From positions 84,462 to 148,461 of the forward strand of contig NZ_MAGP01000132.1 in assembly GCF_002926165.1 (NCBI RefSeq): a DNA stretch of 64,000 nucleotides. Direction: 5' to 3'. This stretch comes from Micromonospora chalcea (lineage in GTDB: Bacteria > Actinomycetota > Actinomycetes > Mycobacteriales > Micromonosporaceae). Both the position numbers and the translations under genes were made by a program. Below the pieces are notes generated by a model. That model saw nothing but the letters and a program-made list of their open reading frames with translations, was not told the origin of the DNA and did no database searches. The stretch's first letter is position 1, and every line of letters begins with the position of its first letter. Below are positions 36,449 through 44,475 of the stretch, one piece after another.

Positions 36449-36970
36449 TCACTTTCCTCGGGCTCGGGGGGCGGTGGGTTCGGGTGGTGGCTCGTACGGC
36501 CCGGCGGCGGGCGGACGCCGTTTCGGGGCGGTCGAGCGCGCGGCGCGCCGGGTGGGGCTCCCGCCGGCCTTTTCGGCCGATCGGCGGGCGGGCACGGCGG
36601 GCGGCGCCGCGGCGGGTCCGGGCTCCAACTCGGCCCCGCCCGCGGCGGACGGTGGAGCGGTGGCCGGTGGCTTCGGCGCCCCGCCTGTCCGGGGCTCACG
36701 CAGCAGGTCCGTCGGCACGGCCGGTCGACCGATCACGGTCGTCACGACAGTCCCGCCGATCGCAGCCACGGCCTGCCGGGCGCTCTCCACCGCAGACGTG
36801 ACCGAGGCCATGTCGCCGACGAGGGAGACCGTGACAATTCCATCGCCGATGCGTTGCACGCCGATCAGCCGTACCTCGGCCGCCTTGCCCATCACGTCGA
36901 CGGCGACGATCGAGGCGGTCAGCCCTTGTGTCTCGACCATGCCGAGCGCACCCGCATCCCACAGATCCAC
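36449..36970 (-). CDS. BMC-H shell protein with long basic Pro/Ala-rich tail
   Basis: Residues 1-92 form a single bacterial microcompartment (BMC, pfam00936) domain. ALGMVETQGLTASIVAVDVMGKAAEV is the hallmark start, and GDMASVTSAVESARQAV the second half. It would form hexameric shell tiles. Residues 93-173 are an unusual extension rich in Pro, Ala, Arg and Lys, predicted disordered. Ordinary BMC-H proteins end near 90-105 residues. The GTG start at 36970 lies one base after the BMC-P stop. The tail could bind cargo, nucleic acid or other shell tiles. Confidence 0.92.
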   Translation of the reverse strand: MDLWDAGALGMVETQGLTASIVAVDVMGKAAEVRLIGVQRIGDGIVTVSLVGDMASVTSAVESARQAVAAIGGTVVTTVIGRPAVPTDLLREPRTGGAPKPPATAPPSAAGGAELEPGPAAAPPAVPARRSAEKAGGSPTRRAARSTAPKRRPPAAGPYEPPPEPTAPRARGK

Positions 36971-36971
36971 G

Positions 36972-37259
36972 TCAGTCCTTCACGTAGTTGAGCCACGCCT
37001 CGGTCTCCAGCCGGTCGACGATCGCGACGATGCTGGAGTCCACGGGCGCCTGACCGGGTTGCCGCAGCGCCAGCCGCGCGGCGCCACCCGTGGCGACCAG
37101 GACGACCTCTCCCCTGCCGGCGCCGACGGTGTCGACGGCGACGTAGGGCTCTCCGGCGGGCGCATCGCCCAGCGGCGCGACGACGAGCAGCTTGGCCCCG
37201 GTCAGCGCCTCCGACTTGACGGTGCTGACCACCGAGCCGATCACGCGGGCGACACGCAT
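36972..37259 (-). CDS. BMC-P shell vertex protein (EutN/CcmL family)
   Basis: This 95-residue protein has the EutN/CcmL beta-barrel signature: MRVARVIGSVVSTVKSEALTGAKLLVV, then YVAVDTVGAGRGEVVLVATGGAAR and PVDSSIVAIVDRLE. Pentamers of this family cap the vertices of icosahedral shells. A closed compartment requires such a protein, so its presence supports a complete shell. It follows the BMC-T gene by 20 bp. Confidence 0.95.
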   Translation of the reverse strand: MRVARVIGSVVSTVKSEALTGAKLLVVAPLGDAPAGEPYVAVDTVGAGRGEVVLVATGGAARLALRQPGQAPVDSSIVAIVDRLETEAWLNYVKD

Positions 37260-37279
37260 GCCGACACCACCTCGTTTCT

Positions 37280-37912
37280 CTAGCGTCGGTGCGACCAGGG
37301 CTTCGTCTCGAACGCTCGACGGACCGCGTCGCGCGCCGCCTCCACCTCCGAGTGCAGTCCGGAGATCCACAACCTGCCGAACTGGCCCACGCCCCGGACG
37401 TCGATGATCTTCACACTGGCGGACTTCTCCACCTCGTTGCCGACAGCGGAGATGTAGGCGGCGGGCTGACACTCGACCACCAGCATCGACTCGCCGGCCA
37501 CCAGCAGGGAGCCCTTGCGGGAACGGTTGACCAGCTGCGCCTGGTAGGCGTCGATGTTGGAGACGACCTTCGCCGAAACCAGCTCCGCCGGCTGCGCGTC
37601 GGCCTCGGTGATCCCGAGCAGGTCCAGGATGGTCTGACCGGCTTGGCGCACCGCGTCCTGCGACATCGAGTGCAACTCGGTCATGCCGTACTGCCGCTCG
37701 ACGACCTGAGAGCCGGGGCGCACCCCGGTGGCCTTGACGGCGGCGTCGACCAGGGCGTACACGTCGCTGCCCGGGGAGATCTCCAGGTAGAGCTCGGACA
37801 TCCCCTCGACCACCGGGTCACCCGACATCACACTGCCGAGCAGGGCGGCCATCTGCGGTTGGAGTCGGTCGACGAACGCGAAGGTACGCAACTCGACATC
37901 GTTGTGGGCCAT
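37280..37912 (-). CDS. BMC-T trimeric shell protein
   Basis: This 210-residue protein has two BMC-like halves, forming trimers that resemble hexamers and often carry larger, gated pores. The first half runs to about residue 105 (DPVVEGMSELYLEISPG, GMTELHSMSQDAVRQAG). The second half contains RSRKGSLLVAGESMLVVE, AAYISAVGNEVEKSA and GRLWISGLHSEVEAARDAV. The ATG at 37912 nearly abuts the methyltransferase stop. It resembles tandem BMC proteins from BMC loci of unknown function more than EutL or PduB, judged from memory. Confidence 0.88.
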   Translation of the reverse strand: MAHNDVELRTFAFVDRLQPQMAALLGSVMSGDPVVEGMSELYLEISPGSDVYALVDAAVKATGVRPGSQVVERQYGMTELHSMSQDAVRQAGQTILDLLGITEADAQPAELVSAKVVSNIDAYQAQLVNRSRKGSLLVAGESMLVVECQPAAYISAVGNEVEKSASVKIIDVRGVGQFGRLWISGLHSEVEAARDAVRRAFETKPWSHRR

Positions 37913-37913
37913 G

Positions 37914-39074
37914 TCAGCGCCGGCCCACGAGCAGCGCGAGGGTGCCGCTGCTGCGCCGCTCACCGCTCTGCAGCACCCGGCCGGTGGGGGTGGAGACCTC
38001 CTCGACGCACTCCCGCTTGCAGGACAGTTCGGTGCAGTCGCCGGTGAACCCGGCGTCCCGGGCGGCCTGGACCAGGTCCATGTCCCGCATCGGGCCCCAG
38101 AACGGCTCGTTGTTGTTCCAGGTGTCCCAGTCGATGAGGAACTGCACCAGCGGGTCCAACCCGGCGTAGCCCGGGAAATCCGCGTGGATCATCATCCCGC
38201 CCGGGGCGAGCAGCCGGTGGCATTCCCGCAGGACGGCGCGGACCGCCTCCGGCGGCATCTCGTGCAGCAGGATGTGCGAGACGACCAGGTCGAAGTGCCC
38301 CGACGGGAAGCCCGTGTCCTCGCCGTTGCGCTGCGCGAAGTGCACCTTGCGGCCCAGGGACTCCGCCCGGCCGTGGGCGTAGCGCAACAGAGCGGCACCG
38401 ACGTCGATGCCGTGCACCTCCGCCTCGGGATAGGCGTCGACGTAGGGCAGCGTGGAGTTGCCGACTCCGCAGCCGATCTCCAGGATCCGCCTGGGGCGGA
38501 AGTCCTTGTGCACGGTCTTGAGGTAGTTGTTCACCACCGACTGGCCGTAGTCGTCGTTGAGCTCGCCCATCTGGCCCATGGCGTAGACGTAGACGCCGCG
38601 GTCGTAGAGCGCCCCGGCGGTGACGTCGCCGGGGACGTACTCGCCCCGGTAGCCGCCGGGCATGGCGTGGATGTCGATGCCCCAGAAATACCAGGGCAGG
38701 ACGAAGTCGGGATCCAGCTCCAGCGAGCCGAGGGTACGGCCGGTCCGTTCCGCCCTGGCCCGCAGGTCGTCCAGTTGCCGGCCGATGCTGTCGGCCACCA
38801 CGTTCCAGAGCAGGTCCTGGCTCGCCCGCCGCACCGAACTCCAGAGCTGGTAGTACGGCTCGGGCTCCATCGCCCGGCGGACCGTCTCCCGGTCCCGGGG
38901 CGGGACGCCCATCTCCTGCTGGTACCTGGGCAGGACGCGGTGCGCGTACAGCTCCCGTACCCCCGGGGTCACCTCGGTGGAGATGTGCGACTTCAGGGCC
39001 CGGACGAACGTCTCCCGGGCCAGTTCGTCGTGGTTCTCCGTCGGCAACAGGCCGTGTCGCTGCTGCTGTTTCAC
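37914..39074 (-). CDS. BMC-associated class I SAM-dependent methyltransferase
   Basis: This 386-residue protein has an N-terminal helical region of about 190 residues and a class I methyltransferase domain. Motif I is LEIGCGVGNSTLP (198-210), the acidic strand-2 residue is in EVHGIDVG, and HADFPG lies in the later core. The N-terminal part contains a DPDFVLPWYFWGIDIHAMPGGY segment that does not belong to common methyltransferases and may form the substrate pocket. The GTG start at 39074 overlaps the upstream stop. Translational linkage with shell genes on both sides suggests encapsulation or shell association. The methyl acceptor is unknown. Confidence 0.85.
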   Translation of the reverse strand: MKQQQRHGLLPTENHDELARETFVRALKSHISTEVTPGVRELYAHRVLPRYQQEMGVPPRDRETVRRAMEPEPYYQLWSSVRRASQDLLWNVVADSIGRQLDDLRARAERTGRTLGSLELDPDFVLPWYFWGIDIHAMPGGYRGEYVPGDVTAGALYDRGVYVYAMGQMGELNDDYGQSVVNNYLKTVHKDFRPRRILEIGCGVGNSTLPYVDAYPEAEVHGIDVGAALLRYAHGRAESLGRKVHFAQRNGEDTGFPSGHFDLVVSHILLHEMPPEAVRAVLRECHRLLAPGGMMIHADFPGYAGLDPLVQFLIDWDTWNNNEPFWGPMRDMDLVQAARDAGFTGDCTELSCKRECVEEVSTPTGRVLQSGERRSSGTLALLVGRR

Positions 39075-39838
39075 TTGTCCTCCCCCACCTGTGCGAAGGC
39101 CCGCCGGATGACCTCCCGGTAGGACTCCGGGGTCTCCTCCCGCACGATCTCCTCACGCCACTCGTAGAAGACCCGCAGCACCCGGGCGACGAACGCCGCC
39201 GCCTCGGCGTCCCTGGTCTCGGCGTCCTCGGCGGAGAGCGTGAAGCCGTCCACCGCGCCCCCCTCCACAACCCGCCGGTCGGCCAGCAGTTGTTCCAGGG
39301 TCATCACCCGCTCACGCAGCACCCACACCTCCGAGGTGAGGGTCACCATCGTCGAGACCAGGGCCTCCATACCCGGCTCAGCGAAGAACTGAGGGCGGGC
39401 GCCCTTGGCCTTCTTGGGCAGCAACTGTCCGGGCAGCGGTTGGGCCTGCTCGGGGCTGCCCACCCCGGGCCCGCCGTAGGCGCCGAGCGCCCGCAGCGTC
39501 TCGGTGGCGACAGTGGAGGCGTCCGCGTCGGGGTTGGCCGACACGACCGCGGCGGCGATGGTACGGATGGTCCGCTCCGCCTCCTCCGCGGCCTCGCAGC
39601 CACACGAGCAGCCGTCGGCGTCGTCGCAGCCGCCCTGGGGCTCGCCCCCGCCGGGGCCGGCCCCGGCGGGGGCGGCCGGCGCCGGTGCCGCCGACCCGCG
39701 CCGGACGTCGATGCCCAGCCCTTGGGCGATGTCCTGGGCGTGCGGGGAGATCAGGTCGCCCGGGCCCAGCAGGACTTCGCGCGGTCCGTCCGACCGGGCG
39801 ATGTCTTCGATATCGACTGCAGTCCACACCCGACTCAT
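39071..39838 (-). CDS. BMC-locus protein of unknown function with Cys cluster and coiled-coil region
   Basis: This 255-residue protein starts with a segment (LLGPGDLISPHAQDIAQGLG, 24-42) resembling the TPxAxDxAxxxxI motif found near the ends of several BMC-associated proteins. A Pro/Ala/Gly linker follows, then four close cysteines (71, 77, 79, 81) that could hold a metal or cluster. A short helix comes next (EAERTIRTIAAAVVSANP), and from about 145 a helical C-terminal half with a likely coiled coil (WVLRERVMTLEQLLADRR). I do not recognise an enzyme domain. Linkers and helices suggest an adaptor between cargo and shell. Confidence 0.75.
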   Translation of the reverse strand: MSRVWTAVDIEDIARSDGPREVLLGPGDLISPHAQDIAQGLGIDVRRGSAAPAPAAPAGAGPGGGEPQGGCDDADGCSCGCEAAEEAERTIRTIAAAVVSANPDADASTVATETLRALGAYGGPGVGSPEQAQPLPGQLLPKKAKGARPQFFAEPGMEALVSTMVTLTSEVWVLRERVMTLEQLLADRRVVEGGAVDGFTLSAEDAETRDAEAAAFVARVLRVFYEWREEIVREETPESYREVIRRAFAQVGEDK

Positions 39839-39872
39839 GTCTCAGCTCCTTCGATGAGCACGCGGGCTCCGG

Positions 39873-40181
<309 letters not shown>

Positions 40182-40262
40182 GACAGTTCTCCTTTGCGAG
40201 TTGGTTGGCGTGCGGGTGCCCGCCGTTGCCCAGGACCGTGGTGGTCTGGAAGTGGGGTGGTC

Positions 40263-42284
40263 TCATCGCACGGTCACCTGCCGAGCGATGTGGTGCACGA
40301 GCGCCTCCAGCGGGGACTGTGCCGGTCGCTGGGCGCGGGCGGGCCGGTCGCTGCCGCCTGCGAGCCCGGCGTCGCGATGGCGGGCCGGCGTCGCACCGGG
40401 CCGTGGGCCGGGAGGCGCCGGCTCCGGCCGCGCCCCGGCGCCCGCCGGTTCCCGGGGTGGGGTCAGTCCGGTCTCGGCGAGGCAGCGCGCCCGGAGTTCC
40501 TCCACCGTGCCGCCCCGGTTGAAGCGGGGCAGGTCGCCTCGGCCGGCGGCGAGTTCCGCGCGCCGGGTCCGGGTGCGCTCGGCATCGACCCGGCCGTCGA
40601 CCAGGACCACTCCGTAGCGCCGGGCGCCGTCGACGGTGACCAGGCCCCGCTCGACGTCGTGGCGGACCTGCTCCGGGTCGCGCTCGAGCGGGTCGCCCCA
40701 ACCGCCGCCGCCCCAGGTGACGAAGTGCAGCAGGTCGCCGGGGCGGACCGCGACGTGGTCACACTTGGCCGGGACCACCTGCCGGGAGCCGTCGGCGCGT
40801 TCCAGGATCTTCGTGCCGCGTTCGCCGGGCTCGCCGCCGAGCACGCCCCAGGGTTTGGTGAACCATCTGTCGTCGTGGATCGAGACCTCACCCGGTTCCA
40901 GGAACCGGTAGCCGACCCGGATGCCGTTGCCGCCCCGGTGCCTACCGATGCCCCCGGAGTCGGGGACCGTCTCGTAGGACTCGATACGCAGCGGGTAGTA
41001 GGCCTCCAGGTACTCGTTGGGCACGTTGGTGAACGAGGGCCACATGGAGTGCCCGTCGAACCCGTCACCGACCGGTCGGGCGGGCACACCGCCGAAACCG
41101 ATCTGGTAGAGCTGGAACCACTTGCCGTGCCGATCCAGGCCGGAGTACATCAGGTGCGGGCTGGAGGAGAACCCGGCGGCGGCGAGGAAGTCCGGCTGGC
41201 ACTGCCCCAGCAGTCCGGCGAGCACGTCGAAGAGCCGACCCAGGGCGTGGGTACGACAGGAGACGGCCGCCGGGCGCCGGGGCTTGAGCAGGCTGCCCTC
41301 GGGGATGCGGACGTCGACCAGGGGGTAGAACCCGTCGTTGAAGAGGATCATCGGGTCCACGGCCATGATGGTGTAGACCCCGAAGAACATCCGTAGGACG
41401 TTCTCGTTGAGCAGGAAGTTGATCGACCCCTCGGCCTGCTCGCTGGTACCGGTGAAGTCCAGCACCACCCGGTCGCCCTCGCGCCACAGCGAGCAGCGGA
41501 TGCGGAACGGTCCCTCGCCGCGTCCGTCGTCGTCGACGAAGTCCTCGAAGGTGACCGGCTGCTCGGGCACGACCTGGCGGAACAGCTTCGCCATCGCCTG
41601 CCGGTTGCGCTCCAGCAGCAGCTCCAGGGTGGACAGGTAGGTGTCAGCGCCGAAGCGCTCGCAGAGCTCACGGACCCGGGTCTCGGCGGTGCGGCAGGAG
41701 GCCAGGACCGCGTTCAGGTCGGCGCGGTTCCAGCTCGGCAGGCGCACCTGGTTGAGCACGGTGTCCAGGAGCTGTTGGTCGAGGGTGCCGCCGCGGAACA
41801 ACTTCACCGGCGGGACGATGACGCCCTCCTCGTGGATGGACACCGCGTCGGTGGGCAGGCTGCCGGGCACCTTCCCGCCGACGTCGCTCATGTGACCGAA
41901 CATCGCCGCCCAGCCGACCAGCGCCTTCTCGAAGTAGATCGGCAGCAGCACCAGCCAGTCGTTGGCGTGGCTGATGGCGCCGTCACAGGCGTACGGGTCG
42001 GAGGTGAAGAAGACGTCGCCCTCCTCGACCGTGCCGTCGTATGCGGAGAGGAAGCCGTCGATGAAGGAGCCGAACTGTCCGGCGACCATGCGTCCGCGCC
42101 GGTCGGCGATCAACGGGAAGGCGTCGTGCTGCTCGCGGATGCCCGGTGACATCGCGGTACGCATCACCACCGCGTCCATCTCGAAACGGGCGTTACGCAA
42201 CGCGTTCTCGACGATGTCGAGCACCGCGGTCTCGACCTCGACGCCACGCTCCGGGCGTACTGTCTCGACGATGACCGCACTCAT
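40263..42284 (-). CDS. HyuB-type hydantoinase/oxoprolinase subunit with C-terminal encapsulation peptide
   Basis: This 673-residue protein is of the hydantoinase B/oxoprolinase family (also in N-methylhydantoinase, 5-oxoprolinase, caprolactamase, and acetone-type carboxylases). Family features include IREQHDAFPLI, DVFFTSDPYACDGAISHANDW and FGHMSDVGGKVPGS, which carry metal-binding residues. With HyuA it hydrolyses a cyclic amide or carboxylates a ketone using ATP. The family fold ends near residue 610. About 45 linker residues rich in Pro, Ala, Gly and Arg and a terminal helix then resemble BMC targeting peptides. The ATG at 42284 has an AGGGAGGG site and overlaps the hyuA stop. Confidence 0.9.
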   Translation of the reverse strand: MSAVIVETVRPERGVEVETAVLDIVENALRNARFEMDAVVMRTAMSPGIREQHDAFPLIADRRGRMVAGQFGSFIDGFLSAYDGTVEEGDVFFTSDPYACDGAISHANDWLVLLPIYFEKALVGWAAMFGHMSDVGGKVPGSLPTDAVSIHEEGVIVPPVKLFRGGTLDQQLLDTVLNQVRLPSWNRADLNAVLASCRTAETRVRELCERFGADTYLSTLELLLERNRQAMAKLFRQVVPEQPVTFEDFVDDDGRGEGPFRIRCSLWREGDRVVLDFTGTSEQAEGSINFLLNENVLRMFFGVYTIMAVDPMILFNDGFYPLVDVRIPEGSLLKPRRPAAVSCRTHALGRLFDVLAGLLGQCQPDFLAAAGFSSSPHLMYSGLDRHGKWFQLYQIGFGGVPARPVGDGFDGHSMWPSFTNVPNEYLEAYYPLRIESYETVPDSGGIGRHRGGNGIRVGYRFLEPGEVSIHDDRWFTKPWGVLGGEPGERGTKILERADGSRQVVPAKCDHVAVRPGDLLHFVTWGGGGWGDPLERDPEQVRHDVERGLVTVDGARRYGVVLVDGRVDAERTRTRRAELAAGRGDLPRFNRGGTVEELRARCLAETGLTPPREPAGAGARPEPAPPGPRPGATPARHRDAGLAGGSDRPARAQRPAQSPLEALVHHIARQVTVR
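40266..40316 (-). other. Candidate encapsulation peptide at the HyuB C-terminus
   Basis: The last 17 residues of HyuB read SPLEALVHHIARQVTVR. They form an amphipathic helix with Leu, Ala, Val and Ile on one face. They are joined to the enzyme by a flexible Pro/Ala/Gly-rich linker. This linker-plus-helix design is the known signal for packaging cargo into microcompartments. Confidence 0.7.
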
Positions 42285-44341
42285 CGTTTCCCTCCCTGCT
42301 CGGCGGGCAGGATGAGCAGGTTGCCCAGCCTGTCGACGCGCGCGACACAGCCCGGCAGGACCAGGCTGGTGGAATCCATCTCGACCACGATCGCCGGCCC
42401 GGAAAGCTCGTTGCCGGCCCGCAGTGCGGTGCGGTCGTAGAGGGTGGCCTCCTGCCAGCCGCCGTCGACGTAGACCTGCTGACGGCCGACGATCGCCTGC
42501 GCGGCGTCGCGGTCACCGGATTCGATCTCGACCGGGGTGATCCGTTCGGCGTGGGAGACCCCGACCGCCCGGATGTTGACGATCTCGTGCCGCTCATCCA
42601 GTGCGAAGCCGAACAGGCGCTGGTGGGCCTCGTCGAAGCCGCTGCGCAGGCCGGGGATCACAGCCATGCCTCGGCCCGCGTCGACCTCGACGGAGACCTC
42701 GAAGCCCTGGCCGTGGTAGCGGACATCGGCCTCGTATCGCACCGATCGGGCGTCGCCTGGCACCCCGGCCCGGTCGAACTCGGTGTCGATCTGGGCGGCG
42801 AGGTCGGTGAACTCGTGCCGCAGCAGTTCCTCGTCGACGTCGTCGAGAGGGCGCACCAGGGACCGGTTGGCCTCGGCCCGCACACCTGTCGAAGCGTCAC
42901 CGTAGGCGCAGAGCACCCCGGGCGACTGCGGGATCACCACCGGCCAGGAGCCGAGAAGCTTGGCGAGCGCGTTGACGTGCAACGGGCCGGCGCCGCCGAA
43001 GCCGAACAGCGCGAAGCGCCGGGGGTCGTAGCCGCGCTGCACCGAGACCAGCCGCAGCGCGCCGAGCATGTTCTCGTTGACGATGTCGATGATCGCGGCG
43101 GCGGCGGCCTCCACCGACACCCCCAGCCTGCTCGCAACGGTGCCGACCGCCGTGCGGGCCTTCTCCACGTCCAGCGGCATGGCGCCGCCGAGCAGGGCGT
43201 GCGGCAGGTAGCCGAGCACGACGTTGGCGTCGGTGACGGTGGGCAGTTCGCCGCCGCGTCCGTAGGTCGCCGGACCGGGCAGGGCACCCGCGCTGGCCGG
43301 GCCCACCCGCAACGCACCGGTCAGCTCGGGGACGTGGGCGATGGAGCCGCCGCCGGCGCCCACGGTCTGTACGTCGATCGACGGGGCGCGGACGGCGAGG
43401 TCGGCCACGGTCGTCTCGCGCCGGATGGCCGGGGTGCCGTTCTCGATCAGCGCTACGTCGGTGGAGGTACCCCCCATGTCCAGGGTGAGCAGGTCCGGGT
43501 GGCCGGCGGCCGGGCCCAGCGCCACGGCGGCGGCGACCCCGCCGGCGGGTCCGCTCATCAGCAGACTGACCGGGATGTCCTCGGCCCGCTCGAAGGTCAT
43601 CAGTCCGCCGTCGGAGCGCAGCACGCGACGCTCGCCCAGGAGTCCCTCGGCGACCAGTTTCGCGCTGAGGTTGCTCAGGTAGGAGCTGACGCCGGGGCGG
43701 ACGTAGGCGTTGGCGACGGTGGTCAGGGTCCGCTCGTACTCCCCGAGCTCGGGCAGGACCCCGGCGGAGGTGGAGACCGGCACACCAGGGGCCTCGGCGG
43801 CGGCGATCTCGGCGGCCCGCTGTTCGTGGGCGGGGTTGGCGTAGGAGTTGACGAAGCCGATGGCGAGGGCGTCCACGCCCTGGTCGACCAGCTGGCGGAC
43901 CGCGGCCCGCACGGCCGCCTCGTCGAGGGGCTCGACCTGCTCGCCTCGGGCGTCCATGCGGCCCCGGACCTCGCGGACGTCTTCGAGCGCGACCATCTCG
44001 GCCGGCCGGTCCCAGACGATCCAGCCGCCCAGGCCGCCGGGAACGAACGAGCGGGCGATGTGCAGGATCTGCCGGTAGCCGACGGTCACCACCAGGCCCA
44101 CCCGGGCGCCCCGGCGTTCCAGGACGGCGTTGGTGGCCACCGTCGTGCCGTGCAGGAACTGGCGGACGTCCGCGGCGCGGGCCCGGGCGTCGGTCAGCAC
44201 CCGGGTTACGCCCTCGATGACGCCGACGGACTGGTCCTGAGGCGTCGAGGGCACCTTGGTCCGTCGGGTCTTCCCGGTCGCCTCCTCGATCAGAAGAACG
44301 TCCGTGAACGTGCCACCGACATCGACTCCTAGGCGGTACAT
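42281..44341 (-). CDS. HyuA-type hydantoinase/oxoprolinase subunit (ATP-binding)
   Basis: This 686-residue protein has the actin-like ATPase fold of the hydantoinase A/oxoprolinase family. Phosphate 1 is VDVGGTFTDVLLI (residues 6-18) and phosphate 2 is LTLDMGGTSTDVALI. TVGAGGGSIA and FGFGGAGPLHV complete the nucleotide site. Members energise hydrolysis of N-methylhydantoin, 5-oxoproline or caprolactam, or carboxylation of ketones, as partners of HyuB. The N-terminal halves of both subunits look intact. No third small carboxylase subunit is present, which favours hydrolysis over acetone- or acetophenone-type carboxylation. Confidence 0.92.
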   Translation of the reverse strand: MYRLGVDVGGTFTDVLLIEEATGKTRRTKVPSTPQDQSVGVIEGVTRVLTDARARAADVRQFLHGTTVATNAVLERRGARVGLVVTVGYRQILHIARSFVPGGLGGWIVWDRPAEMVALEDVREVRGRMDARGEQVEPLDEAAVRAAVRQLVDQGVDALAIGFVNSYANPAHEQRAAEIAAAEAPGVPVSTSAGVLPELGEYERTLTTVANAYVRPGVSSYLSNLSAKLVAEGLLGERRVLRSDGGLMTFERAEDIPVSLLMSGPAGGVAAAVALGPAAGHPDLLTLDMGGTSTDVALIENGTPAIRRETTVADLAVRAPSIDVQTVGAGGGSIAHVPELTGALRVGPASAGALPGPATYGRGGELPTVTDANVVLGYLPHALLGGAMPLDVEKARTAVGTVASRLGVSVEAAAAAIIDIVNENMLGALRLVSVQRGYDPRRFALFGFGGAGPLHVNALAKLLGSWPVVIPQSPGVLCAYGDASTGVRAEANRSLVRPLDDVDEELLRHEFTDLAAQIDTEFDRAGVPGDARSVRYEADVRYHGQGFEVSVEVDAGRGMAVIPGLRSGFDEAHQRLFGFALDERHEIVNIRAVGVSHAERITPVEIESGDRDAAQAIVGRQQVYVDGGWQEATLYDRTALRAGNELSGPAIVVEMDSTSLVLPGCVARVDRLGNLLILPAEQGGKR

Positions 44342-44410
44342 CAGTGCACATCCTGCTTTCTCGAGTGCCGGCTCTTCTCGGGTTGCCGTTCTGCGTCGTC
44401 GCTGCGTGGT

Positions 44411-44446
44411 CCCCGGCCCCTGGGGTGCTGCCCACCGGGGCCGGGG
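44411..44446 (-). terminator. GC-rich hairpin between solute-binding protein and hyuA genes
   Basis: A 10-bp inverted repeat (44411-44420 with 44437-44446), with a smaller TGGG/CCCA pair inside the loop, lies in the 134-bp gap. It may act as a partial terminator or mRNA stabiliser, giving more binding protein than enzyme, a common arrangement in ABC operons. Confidence 0.55.
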
Positions 44447-44475
44447 ATCACCGCGCCGGTGGGACGCCGGCGAGG

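Noticed and set aside
40263..44341. HyuAB as acetone or acetophenone carboxylase
   Set aside because: Those enzymes have additional small subunits that are absent here, and the surrounding hydantoinase and carbamoyl-type hydrolase favour amide hydrolysis. Not fully excluded.
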